Shown piece after piece: positions 1 to 7,836 of a stretch of DNA of 49,043 nucleotides (its first letter is position 1; the number at the start of each line of letters is the position of its first letter). The notes under the pieces were generated by a model that saw only the letters and a list, made by a program, of their open reading frames with translations, was not told the origin of the DNA and ran no database searches. This stretch comes from Beijerinckiaceae bacterium (GTDB taxonomy: Bacteria; Pseudomonadota; Alphaproteobacteria; Rhizobiales; Beijerinckiaceae), in contig CANJVX010000024.1 in assembly GCA_947478405.1 (NCBI GenBank), positions 1 to 49,043 on the forward strand, written 5' to 3'. The position numbers and the translations under genes are program-made.

Positions 1-38
1 GCCGGGCTATCTGGCGGGCGCTGTAGAGGCGTCGAGGC

Positions 39-329
39 GTGCCGCCGCTGCTGTGTGCTCTTCGCTCGTGGCAACGAAAGCTTGAGACCGGTGAACCCGC
101 GACGATCCAAGATATTGCTAAGGCCGCGAAGTTCGCAACCCAGTTCGTGGGCCCTATCATGTTGTCCATCGTCAGAACATTTGGCTCAGATTGCGGCTTA
201 GATGAGCGGATTTCATATTGGTTCCTTCATCATGACGACGAGAGCAAAGCTACCCTTCAATCACAAACGCAAATCTGGGACAGGGGTGCTGATGGGGAAC
301 AGCGGAAAAATTTATTGCACAGAAATTGA
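39..329 (+). CDS. Hypothetical protein, possible C-terminal remnant of a site-specific recombinase
   Basis: The 96-residue frame has a weak helix-turn-helix look around residues 10-45: a tryptophan-containing basic helix (SWQRKLETGE), then ATIQDIAKAAKF, then FVGPIMLSIV. This resembles the small C-terminal DNA-binding segment of phage-type serine recombinases, where a WQ..L..G....I.DIA....V...YV..+L+L pattern is common. After about residue 50 the similarity is lost and the tail looks random. No catalytic domain precedes it; upstream frames are closed within 30 bases. I read it as a decayed fragment, or as a spurious frame, at the edge of an accessory region. The match is from memory of the family pattern and is weak. 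Confidence 0.3.
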   Translation: MPPLLCALRSWQRKLETGEPATIQDIAKAAKFATQFVGPIMLSIVRTFGSDCGLDERISYWFLHHDDESKATLQSQTQIWDRGADGEQRKNLLHRN

Positions 330-689
330 GAACCTAACTAGACCTCCTTCGGAATCTCCTTTTCCATAGAGCATCTTTACGACAGCGACATCGGTCCCGA
401 CAAAACCAGTTTTGGGCGTAAAGATCACAGTAGACCTGTTCTCCATTGTGAGTTTTCCGTTTTTGGGCTGTTCGATGATTTTGATACCGTCCGCAGTCCC
501 TTTTTTCATTCGTCTAGCCAGACGGCATGGAGTGTCCTTTCGCGTCGAAAGCATCCCGGGGCTTTCGCCTGAAATTCTCGATGAGGCCTTGAACTTCGAC
601 AGGCACTGGAACACATCCGCCTTAGCCTGAATGCCAGAAAATGAAATCGTAAGACAAGTTACGAAAATGGTAGGGAGAATATGGCGCAT
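312..689 (-). CDS. Small secreted protein with an Ig-like beta-sandwich motif
   Basis: The protein has 125 residues. Residues 1-24 form a Sec signal peptide: a basic start, a hydrophobic core and a probable cleavage after IQAKA. The second half has the pattern I-x-I-x-x-x-P-x-N-G-K-L followed by VIFTPKTGFVGTD, then an alternating hydrophobic strand to the C-terminus. This is the usual signature of a single bacterial Ig-like or cadherin-like repeat (a P-x-x-G-x-L strand, then Y/F-T-P-x-x-x-F-x-G-x-D). The product should be periplasmic or secreted. It is read in the same direction as the large J-domain/SPOR gene and lies 138 bases beyond the end of that gene, so the two may share a transcript. 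The function is unknown. Confidence 0.6.
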   Translation of the reverse strand: MRHILPTIFVTCLTISFSGIQAKADVFQCLSKFKASSRISGESPGMLSTRKDTPCRLARRMKKGTADGIKIIEQPKNGKLTMENRSTVIFTPKTGFVGTDVAVVKMLYGKGDSEGGLVRFSISVQ

Positions 690-827
690 TATCTGTAATC
701 CTTTAATTGCAGTTCCAATTTTTCGAAAAAAGATGACGCTATATCCGATCCGGTATGATTAATTTTTCTATTAACCATGTCTCATGATTAGAAACTTTCT
801 TTTTATATCTAGCTATTCTGAGCATTT

Positions 828-3242
828 TTATTTTTTTATCGGATCAAATCGAAGAACCCGAATTTTCCATTGGTCATAGAATGAAGAAAACTTCTTAGGA
901 ACTTTTATTGGATTGCAGAGACGTACAGCACGCAAGGCGCTTTCCGCCAGTACGTTCAAAGACGGATCTTGTGGGGCATTGAGTAGTGCGGGCTGACCAA
1001 CGAGAGAGCCATCTTTTGAATATTCTACCTTGACCATAGGAATGTATCGTTGAGTTGAACTAGCGCCCTTAAAATTCCAACAATTTTTATATTGCTCATG
1101 CAATGAGGCATCGAGTTCTTCCCAAAAAGAAGTTGACATGCGCGGCACATTTGAATTGGCGTCGACAAGCGAGGGCCTAATATTGACCGTCAGATCCGGA
1201 GCACTGCTTTGCTTTCCCATTTCGAATGATAGCAATCGGGTAATTTCAGTTGGGTCGGTTTTGCTTTTTGATTCATCTGGATTTGACGCGGCGGCGCCAG
1301 CAGTAGCTTTTGATAGAGGTAAAGGCGCATTGGGATCGATGATCGTTCCATCCGGCCGCACTGCGACAGGGCGAACCTTTTTCGGTTCAGCAAAAATTGG
1401 CTTGGCAACAGTGCTGACCAAGCTCTCTATATCTCTAATATTACAAGCGCCACCCTTCGCCTTGATAGCGCTACAAAGGGTATTGGCTTCTTCTCTTCTT
1501 AAAGGTTTGACAAGCACATGATACAACGTGTTCGAATGCGTGCTGGCAGCAGTTTCAATTGAAGGTGGATACGTCTTTAGCTCAGAATTAAAGCCTTGCA
1601 TCAGCCTTTTCATGGCAGCTTCCGCTTCGTCTTTAGAAGAAGTGGTAGCAAAAACGATTGCAAACGTAGCAAAAACTTTATTATCTTCGCTCCATGCATC
1701 AAACGCTTCCTTGATGACGCGCTCGCCCGATGCTCCTTTTTCGAAGGTGATCTTTGCGATGCTCTTATCTGTCAAAAGCATCGGCACGTCGAACCAACCG
1801 CGATTGCGGATCAGCTCGATGTTGCGCTTCTCCGCAGGCCCGCCACGTGCCAAACCCACCAGAAAGAAATTGCGCAGGATAGGCGTCGGGACGCCTACCA
1901 GAGGATCACCCGAAGGCGTATCTTCGCTGCGCAATTGTGGTGTCTGAATTTGTGCAATCTCAGGCACCACACTGCCGTCGGCGGGCGTGAATCGCAATTC
2001 AATCGTGTGGGATGCCGGCAATTTTTCATCCGTGTTTTGCTGGAAGAGCATGACGGCTTTTAATTTTGCATCCGGCAGATCGATTTCTGCGCGTACCCCT
2101 ACAGACAACGGCTGTCCGGGACCGCGGCTCACCTGATCGAGGCGCCAGACAACATTGCCCACGAATGTTTTCACGCGCTGGGGATCGTCGTGTGCACCGA
2201 GGAGCAATGCTGCGCGTTGGCTCACGGACGCAACCTGCCTACTTGTTCGCATTAGAAGATTGTACGGAGGTTGAAGGGGCTTTGTTGCAGCGGCGGGTTC
2301 TTTGGGGCGTAGAGGGCGGACAATAGGATCGCCAAAGGCTTCTTCTTCAATTGGCCCGTCTTTGGCCATAATAGCCTCATCAACTGTCAGTCGCTCGCTT
2401 TGCTGCGGAACATCCGTCACATTCTCCGGAGTAAGCCTATAGAACTGATTTCGGAGGTTGGGTAAAAAATTATTTATCGGGACAAGATTTTGCCCAATTT
2501 CAAGCGAGAAATATGATATTTTTTTGTCTATCTCAATTAAAATATTTGCTTCTGATTTTTGCATCAAGCGAAAGCAGCCATTTTCTAATTTTTCAGCGTC
2601 TTCCCCCTCGCGCATCATCAACAAAGATGCACTCACAGTTAGTTGCAAACCATCTACAGGGTTCAGACAAGCTACGGCTGAAGAGCTTGTTTCATTTTTT
2701 AATGCAAATACATGCCCCCACGTTTTTGGTTTGGCAGCTCTCTGGCTCAATTCAAGGCGCCAGCGAACGTCATTTTTTCCATCGATTGAATATGATTCTG
2801 GATGATCTTTGATAGCGACGTATTTTATTGCAGAAATTCCTTCCAGCATTATTTTTTCGCTAAAAATTTTTGACTCGGATAAATTTGTTTCTGTTGGTCC
2901 AGAATAGCCCTGTAGACGAATGATTGACCCAATCAATCCCATCAATAAGGCAATTGCTACTATATAGACGGTCCCTTTTCTCCATTTTTTCTTTTCTTTT
3001 TTTAGCCCCGTTGATGCGCTGGTGCTTTTGTCTTTTGTTTTGAGACCATCTTCTTCCAGAAGCTTTTTTGAAACGATTGACCTGTAAGCGTGAATGACCT
3101 TGCGTGTCATCTGCTCGGCATGGGATTTATCACCTACATAAGTATCTGGGTGATACATCTTCAGGCAACGCACATACGATGCCTCAATTTCTTCAAGCGA
3201 GGCTGTTTCCTCAATGCCCAATGTCTCAAAGTATTCATTCAT
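828..3242 (-). CDS. J-domain / transmembrane / SPOR-like / TolA-C-like chimeric protein
   Basis: The protein has 804 residues. Residues 1-60 are a J-domain with the HPD tripeptide at 31-33 (MYHPDTY), so it may stimulate a DnaK-type ATPase in the cytoplasm. A lysine-rich stretch (81-90) precedes one membrane helix (about 91-108), placing the rest in the periplasm. Residues about 330-510 look like a beta-rich domain. Residues about 522-603 fit the SPOR pattern of two beta-alpha units (FAIVFATTSSKDEAEAAMKR... and LYHVLVKPLRREEANTLCSA), a fold that binds peptidoglycan stripped of stem peptides. Residues 705-804 resemble the C-terminal domain of alphaproteobacterial TolA/TonB: W..L...+..CWN, then DGSLVGQP, A..RAV..C and YDQWKI.VL.FDP. 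Domain calls are by eye. The combination is not one I know. Its DNA is visibly more AT-rich than the housekeeping genes. Confidence 0.8.
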   Translation of the reverse strand: MNEYFETLGIEETASLEEIEASYVRCLKMYHPDTYVGDKSHAEQMTRKVIHAYRSIVSKKLLEEDGLKTKDKSTSASTGLKKEKKKWRKGTVYIVAIALLMGLIGSIIRLQGYSGPTETNLSESKIFSEKIMLEGISAIKYVAIKDHPESYSIDGKNDVRWRLELSQRAAKPKTWGHVFALKNETSSSAVACLNPVDGLQLTVSASLLMMREGEDAEKLENGCFRLMQKSEANILIEIDKKISYFSLEIGQNLVPINNFLPNLRNQFYRLTPENVTDVPQQSERLTVDEAIMAKDGPIEEEAFGDPIVRPLRPKEPAAATKPLQPPYNLLMRTSRQVASVSQRAALLLGAHDDPQRVKTFVGNVVWRLDQVSRGPGQPLSVGVRAEIDLPDAKLKAVMLFQQNTDEKLPASHTIELRFTPADGSVVPEIAQIQTPQLRSEDTPSGDPLVGVPTPILRNFFLVGLARGGPAEKRNIELIRNRGWFDVPMLLTDKSIAKITFEKGASGERVIKEAFDAWSEDNKVFATFAIVFATTSSKDEAEAAMKRLMQGFNSELKTYPPSIETAASTHSNTLYHVLVKPLRREEANTLCSAIKAKGGACNIRDIESLVSTVAKPIFAEPKKVRPVAVRPDGTIIDPNAPLPLSKATAGAAASNPDESKSKTDPTEITRLLSFEMGKQSSAPDLTVNIRPSLVDANSNVPRMSTSFWEELDASLHEQYKNCWNFKGASSTQRYIPMVKVEYSKDGSLVGQPALLNAPQDPSLNVLAESALRAVRLCNPIKVPKKFSSFYDQWKIRVLRFDPIKK

Positions 3243-3515
3243 TTCGTAATGCCTGTTGGATTGCCTCTGTCGTCAAACATCGTTGCGAGGATTGCACATG
3301 CGACTAATGGCAGATGATCTACATGCTCCCATTGGCGTCATCATTGGGGCACAGACTTGTCTATAAAATACCCGTCCAGCCACATGGTAAACCTTCTCTG
3401 ATAAGGCGCATGTGTGGTCAGACCATATCCTCCAAATGGCTTTTAATGCACGCTTGTTCAGAGCCGCTTTTTGGTTGCGGCTAATCTGTGCTGGTGATGT
3501 AAATTTTTATAGCTC

Positions 3516-3698
3516 TCAGTTGTCGCATGTTGTCGTAGATGCGCCGTTACTGTGGTAGCAAACTACGCAATTTACCGATTTTCCGTTCACCACCTGTACA
3601 AAGGTTCTGCAGCCTGAAGTTTGCGCAGACGCAACAGATGAGAATGAAAGAGCGCCAAAAACAACGCAAACAAACCATGACATTCTATAGAGCTGCAT
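3516..3698 (-). CDS. Small cysteine-containing secreted peptide
   Basis: I chose the ATG at 3698, which gives 60 residues, because a strong ribosome binding site (GGGGAGG, 3704-3710 on the minus strand) precedes it by 5 bases. An upstream in-frame start at 3836 would overlap the divergent gene at 3815. Residues 1-26 are a signal peptide ending in ASA-Q. The mature part has about 34 residues with four cysteines (SGC, VNC, VVC, TTC), enough for two disulfides, and is rich in Ser, Thr and Asn. The protein is exported. I do not recognise a function; many rhizobial genomes carry similar tiny Cys/Thr-rich exported peptides. Confidence 0.55.
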   Translation of the reverse strand: MQLYRMSWFVCVVFGALSFSSVASAQTSGCRTFVQVVNGKSVNCVVCYHSNGASTTTCDN

Positions 3699-3814
3699 TG
3701 TCGCCTCCCCGTAAGATCGTAAAGAGCCTACCGCCGTTATTTGTGCATACAAACGTTTTTGTTTGTTATCGCATGCTTTTGGGATAACATAACGGATCCG
3801 TAACGGGTTCTCCG

Positions 3815-4264
3815 ATGCCTGAAACAACAACCTCAAAGCAGGGCCGCTTCAAGCCCGGTCAGTCTGGCAACCCTGCGGGGAGGCCCAAAGGCGCACGTCA
3901 CGCCACGACATTGGCGATAGAGGCCCTCCTAGACGGCGAGGCCGAAACCATCACCCGAAAGGCCATCGAAGCTGCCAAGGCGGGCGATATGGTCGCAATT
4001 CGGCTCGTACTGGATCGCATATGTCCTCCACGCAAGTCACGCCCCATTCACATCGAGCTGCCGTCAATTTCTGACGTGTCAGACGTCGCAAGCGCCCAGC
4101 AGGAAGTCCTCAGGGCCACCTGCGCGGGCGAGCTGCTGCTTGATGAGGCGCAGGCACTCAGCGGTCTGATCGAGGAGCGAAGAAAGGCGCTTGAAACGGA
4201 GGAATTGGAAATCCGTATTCAGGAGCTTGAATCCAAGTCCGAGCTTTCACATGCGCGCCGGTAG
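3815..4264 (+). CDS. DUF5681 domain protein
   Basis: The protein has 149 residues. The N-terminus carries the hallmark of DUF5681, GRFKPGQSGNPAGRPKGARH (residues 10-29), a basic Gly/Pro-rich segment. A helical region with AIRLVLDRICPPRKSRPI follows, also typical of the family. The C-terminal third (about 95-149) is a charged helix likely to form a coiled coil. DUF5681 proteins have no established function. As family knowledge, they are often found near prophage terminases and integrated elements, which fits this accessory segment next to a tRNA. The gene overlaps the next reading frame by a few bases (stop at 4264, next ATG at 4251), suggesting coupled translation. Confidence 0.8.
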   Translation: MPETTTSKQGRFKPGQSGNPAGRPKGARHATTLAIEALLDGEAETITRKAIEAAKAGDMVAIRLVLDRICPPRKSRPIHIELPSISDVSDVASAQQEVLRATCAGELLLDEAQALSGLIEERRKALETEELEIRIQELESKSELSHARR

Positions 4265-4463
4265 TCGAATTGGCCGGACTGCGAAGCTTGCGCGCATCCA
4301 AGCTGCGAGAGGGCAATGTGCTGCCCCAACTGATGCGATCAAAGATTTTCTAACGCTGTTGTCTTCTATGCCGAGGGAGGAGCTGTGCAGGCTCCATGAG
4401 TGGCGGCTAAGCAATGGTGAATTTGGGGACTATTTTGGGTCATCGAAGGTCATGAATAAATAA
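4251..4463 (+). CDS. Hypothetical small protein downstream of DUF5681
   Basis: With the ATG at 4251 the product has 70 residues and overlaps the end of the DUF5681 gene by 14 bases. A longer frame starts at 4191, but its first 20 residues lie wholly inside the upstream gene. The protein is basic at the N-terminus and has a helical middle (IKDFLTLLSSMPREELCRLHEWR). It may be a partner of the DUF5681 product, because the overlap implies co-translation. I do not recognise a domain. It ends 35 bases before the 3' end of tRNA-Ser, in an AT-rich strip. Confidence 0.5.
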   Translation: MRAGSRIGRTAKLARIQAARGQCAAPTDAIKDFLTLLSSMPREELCRLHEWRLSNGEFGDYFGSSKVMNK

Positions 4464-4498
4464 AAATCTTTTAATATCAATAACTTATATTAAATAAA

Positions 4499-4588
4499 TG
4501 GCGGAGACGGTGGGATTCGAACCCACGATAGGGTTTCCCCTATGACGATTTAGCAAACCGTTGCCTTCAGCCTCTCGGCCACATCTCC
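4499..4588 (-). tRNA. tRNA-Ser (anticodon GCU)
   Basis: Read on the minus strand the gene folds as a class II tRNA. The acceptor GGAGATG pairs with CGTCTCC, there is a long variable arm (ATAGGGGAAACCCTAT), the T-loop is GGTTCGAATCC, and an encoded CCA lies at 4499-4501. The anticodon loop reads TTTGCTAAA, so the anticodon is GCU and the codons read are AGC and AGU. Because the gene is reversed, its 3' end faces the accessory segment at 1-4498, the orientation expected if that segment entered by integration at the tRNA 3' end. Confidence 0.97.
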
Positions 4589-4614
4589 GCAGGCCCTTTT
4601 GGGGACCGCGCGTT

Positions 4615-4643
4615 TCTATGCCCGAGGCGGGCGGGATTGGCAA
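4615..4643 (-). promoter_or_regulatory. Probable promoter of tRNA-Ser
   Basis: On the minus strand a TTGCCA -35 element (4638-4643) and a CATAGA -10 element (4615-4620) are separated by exactly 17 bases. They lie 26 bases before the mature 5' end of the tRNA. The -10 is imperfect; the call rests on spacing and position. Confidence 0.45.
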
Positions 4644-4658
4644 GCTTCCCGCATTTGG

Positions 4659-5543
4659 TCAGTCCTCAATGGTGGCGATGAAAGCGCCGATCCGCTCAAT
4701 CGTGGGCGGGTCGAGCAGGAGGGGTGCATGGCCTTGGCCTGGAACCACCAACCCGTCCGCTCTCGGGTGGCGCGTCATCATTGCCTGAAAAACCTCCGGG
4801 GATAGAAGGTCGGATTTTTCACCCCGAATTGCGAGCAGGGGCACAGGTACCAGCGCGTCGTAATGCGCCCATAGATCGGCCATCGGCTGGCTGGGATCAT
4901 AGGCATCAAGTGCGCGCGCCAGCGCGGGGTCGTAGCGGGTGACAAGAGCGCCGTTTTTCTCTTCCAGCGTTAGCTGTGCATAGGCGCGCCAATCTTCATC
5001 ATTGAGCGCGGTGAATTGCGCGCCCGAGACTTGTTTGAACATGGCGATCGCTTCGTCCCATGTGCGTGGCTGCGGTAATTTGCCGACATAGGATTTGATG
5101 CGGATGAGGCCTTGGGGTTCCAGCACCGGGCCAATATCATTGAGTACGACGCCCGCCAGAAGGTCAGGCCGGAAGGTGGCAAAGAGCATGGCATGAATGC
5201 CGCCGCGCGATGTGCCCACTAAGATCGCCCGTTTAATGCCATGTGCGGCAAGCATTGCCTGAATGTCGGCGCTCTCAACGGCAAGGTCATATTTTTTCGG
5301 ATCGGGATCGCGGTCGGAGAGCCCGCGGCCGCGGTAGTCGATCGCTAGCACGCGGCGTGCGGGGCCGAAGCTGCCGCTTGCCAGCGCGCGCGCCAAACAA
5401 TCAAAATCCTCGGCTGTTCGTGCAAGGCCAGGCAAGCAGATGACGGGCAGGGGACAGGGTTTTGCCGGCACGTAAGCGCGCAAATGCAGGCGCAGCCCGT
5501 CTGCTGCCGTGTAGATATGCGAGGTGATCTGCACGGTGTTCAT
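4659..5543 (-). CDS. Alpha/beta-fold hydrolase
   Basis: The protein has 294 residues with a complete alpha/beta-hydrolase layout. It has the oxyanion-hole strand VICLPGLARTAEDF, the DYRGRGLSD loop typical of the epoxide hydrolase/lipase group, and the nucleophile elbow GTSRGG with Ser112. A late Asp lies in the LLAIRGEKSDLL region and the catalytic His is His272 (GQGHAPLL). It has no signal peptide, so it is cytoplasmic. The substrate cannot be told from sequence; it could be an esterase or a C-C bond hydrolase. It starts 9 bases after the stop of the lytic transglycosylase gene and is probably cotranscribed with it. Confidence 0.85.
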   Translation of the reverse strand: MNTVQITSHIYTAADGLRLHLRAYVPAKPCPLPVICLPGLARTAEDFDCLARALASGSFGPARRVLAIDYRGRGLSDRDPDPKKYDLAVESADIQAMLAAHGIKRAILVGTSRGGIHAMLFATFRPDLLAGVVLNDIGPVLEPQGLIRIKSYVGKLPQPRTWDEAIAMFKQVSGAQFTALNDEDWRAYAQLTLEEKNGALVTRYDPALARALDAYDPSQPMADLWAHYDALVPVPLLAIRGEKSDLLSPEVFQAMMTRHPRADGLVVPGQGHAPLLLDPPTIERIGAFIATIED

Positions 5544-5552
5544 CGCAGCATT

Positions 5553-7619
5553 TTAGAGCTTTTGTTCGGCTGTGCGCAATTCGGCTTTCAAGATCGAGGT
5601 GCCCGGCTGCCCAGCCAGTCGCATATAAATATCCAGATTTTCCATCACACGCTGGACGTAATTGCGGGTCTCGGAAAAGGGGATGCGCTCCACCCAGTCG
5701 ATAGTATCGACATTTACATCGCGCGGATCTCCATAGGCGGCGATCCATTCTCGCGCGCGGCGCGGGCCCGCATTATAGGCCACGAAGGTAAGAATATGCG
5801 ATCCACGGAATTCATTGAGCAATTGTCCCAGATGGGCTGCGCCCAATTTTGCGTTATAAGCAGGCTCGTCGAGCATCCGCGTTTTTTCAAATGTCACACC
5901 GATCTGCTTGGCCGTATGCTGTGCGGTGGAATCAATCATTTGCATCAAGCCTTTTGCTCCAGCAGGCGACAAAGCACGCGGATGAAAGGCACTTTCTTGT
6001 CGCGCAATGGCATGAACAACTGGCATGGGAGCTGAGCCGGGAGCTGGTTCAAAAGCCGGTATGCCGCTGGTTGGAAAGGCAGCCGTTTCCAGCGTGATGC
6101 CGCGTTGCAAAGCGTGTTTGCCGATGGCCAAGCTGGTGCGCGGATCGCCATAGGTTTCTGCCAATGCAGTCAAGGCAGCAAGCTGGGCTTCGTCTGTGAG
6201 CGTGCGTGCTGTGTCGATGGCAAGTGTCGTGGCGTTTTCTGTTTCATCCAGGGCGTAAAGAAGTTCGATGACGCGCGTGGCCTGCAGGCGCTGATGTCCT
6301 TTGGCGATGATCTTCGCCTTGCGCAGCGGCGCGGGCGGCAGATTTAATTTCTCACGCGCAAGTTGGCCATAATATGCGGTTTGGTCTTTCGCTGCCTGCT
6401 CATAGAAACCGCGCGCTTCGTCGCGACGACCTTGTGCTTCAGTGGCGCGCCCTTGCCAATAGGCCGCGCGCGCGCGCGATATGGGTGTTTCGGCGCGTTG
6501 CGCCGCGCGCGCAAAATGCAGCATGGCCGTGGTGGCATCATTAAGAAAACGCAAGGCAATCCACCCTGCGTGAAATTCGGCTTCGATAAATTGTTCGCGT
6601 CCGACCGCGCTGTGATGTGCTGCGAGCAGATAGGCGAGCTGGGGCTTTTTCTCATCCAGCAATTTACGCGCGAGCACGCGTCGCTCGGTCCACCATTCGT
6701 CCGGGTCAATCAGAGCCGCACGATCACGCGGCGCGGCCTCGATGATTTTGGCGGCGGCTTCCGCTTCGCCTTTGCGGCGCAGGCGTTGGGCCTCACTCAA
6801 TTGCCAAAGCGGATCTTTGCGCAACCCCTCTGGCACAGCTTGCATTAATAGGTCTGAGGCAGCCTCGTTCACGACAGCCAGACGCGCCTTGACCAGAGCT
6901 GTCACATCATTGCCCACGAGTTCAGCAGCCCGGAGCGCAGCCGATTTGCCCGCTAGTCCCAAGCGCATGGCGCGCGCTTTATGGTCGGCAGGTGTGAGTA
7001 CGTCGGCAAACTCTTTGAGCACCTGCGTTTCAAGCGCATTGGAAAGCTCTTCTGTGCGCCATAGCGTTGCGACACGCATGCGCGCCTGCGGCTCTTTACC
7101 AGCGGCGCGCTCAGTGCGCGCCAGCGCGAGGCGACCAGCTGCACTTTGCGGCACGTGCTGCGCAAACCATGTGGCTGCGAGGCTCGTGCGGGTCTTGTCC
7201 CAGACGATGATCTCCTCGACGCGTCGCTCCAGAGCAGCACGGGCAGGCCAATCGGAATGGGCGGCGAGAAAGGCAAGCACGCGCGGCAGGGAGGCGGGGC
7301 AGCGTTCTTTCTGAACGCTGATCCAGTCCAGCATCAGCCGCGCCACGGGGTCGTTGATGCCTGCAACTAGCGTGTCGCCTTTGTCCATCTCGCCCGCGCG
7401 ATAGGCGGCGAGCGCTTCGCGCAGAGCAGGGTGATGGTCTTGCTGGGCTTCTAGGGGCGAAGTTGTGGCGGCGGGGACCGCGGGCGCGACTGCGTTTGGT
7501 GGCGTTGCAGCTGCGGGCTCCGGTATGGACAGTTTTTCATGGCGAACGAACGGCAGGGCCGCGAGTCCCAAGGCGCCTGCGGCGGCGCAAAGGAGCAGGG
7601 CATGACGGAACGAAAGCAT
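5553..7619 (-). CDS. slt: Soluble lytic murein transglycosylase (Slt70-like)
   Basis: The protein has 688 residues, close to the usual length of Slt70. Residues 1-25 form a signal peptide or anchor, followed by an Ala/Pro-rich linker. A long alpha-helical superhelix rich in Ala and Arg follows (residues about 60-500), typical of the U and L domains. The catalytic SLT domain is near the C-terminus: AIARQESAFHPRALSPAGAKGLMQM contains the catalytic Glu in RQES, and a later motif reads AYNAGPRRAREW. The enzyme cleaves the MurNAc-GlcNAc bond of peptidoglycan with 1,6-anhydro product formation in the periplasm. It is divergent from dapA, with a 217-base shared upstream region. Confidence 0.93.
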   Translation of the reverse strand: MLSFRHALLLCAAAGALGLAALPFVRHEKLSIPEPAAATPPNAVAPAVPAATTSPLEAQQDHHPALREALAAYRAGEMDKGDTLVAGINDPVARLMLDWISVQKERCPASLPRVLAFLAAHSDWPARAALERRVEEIIVWDKTRTSLAATWFAQHVPQSAAGRLALARTERAAGKEPQARMRVATLWRTEELSNALETQVLKEFADVLTPADHKARAMRLGLAGKSAALRAAELVGNDVTALVKARLAVVNEAASDLLMQAVPEGLRKDPLWQLSEAQRLRRKGEAEAAAKIIEAAPRDRAALIDPDEWWTERRVLARKLLDEKKPQLAYLLAAHHSAVGREQFIEAEFHAGWIALRFLNDATTAMLHFARAAQRAETPISRARAAYWQGRATEAQGRRDEARGFYEQAAKDQTAYYGQLAREKLNLPPAPLRKAKIIAKGHQRLQATRVIELLYALDETENATTLAIDTARTLTDEAQLAALTALAETYGDPRTSLAIGKHALQRGITLETAAFPTSGIPAFEPAPGSAPMPVVHAIARQESAFHPRALSPAGAKGLMQMIDSTAQHTAKQIGVTFEKTRMLDEPAYNAKLGAAHLGQLLNEFRGSHILTFVAYNAGPRRAREWIAAYGDPRDVNVDTIDWVERIPFSETRNYVQRVMENLDIYMRLAGQPGTSILKAELRTAEQKL

Positions 7620-7836
7620 CCCGTTTTGTCCTTTTCGGGTCGTAGGCCGGATTAGACCCTGCGGGAATTGGGTTTATGAAGTGTAAATGCGCAGTCTTGG
7701 GGCCAGTCCCCCTTTTCTCGCCAGTCCCCAGAGGCTATCTCTGGGCCGACTTTCATCAGGTCTGCCAATTGTCGATCAAGTGCAGCTCAAGTGCGGCGTC
7801 CATATGACGGCCCACCGATTTCAGGGATTTCTTCTC

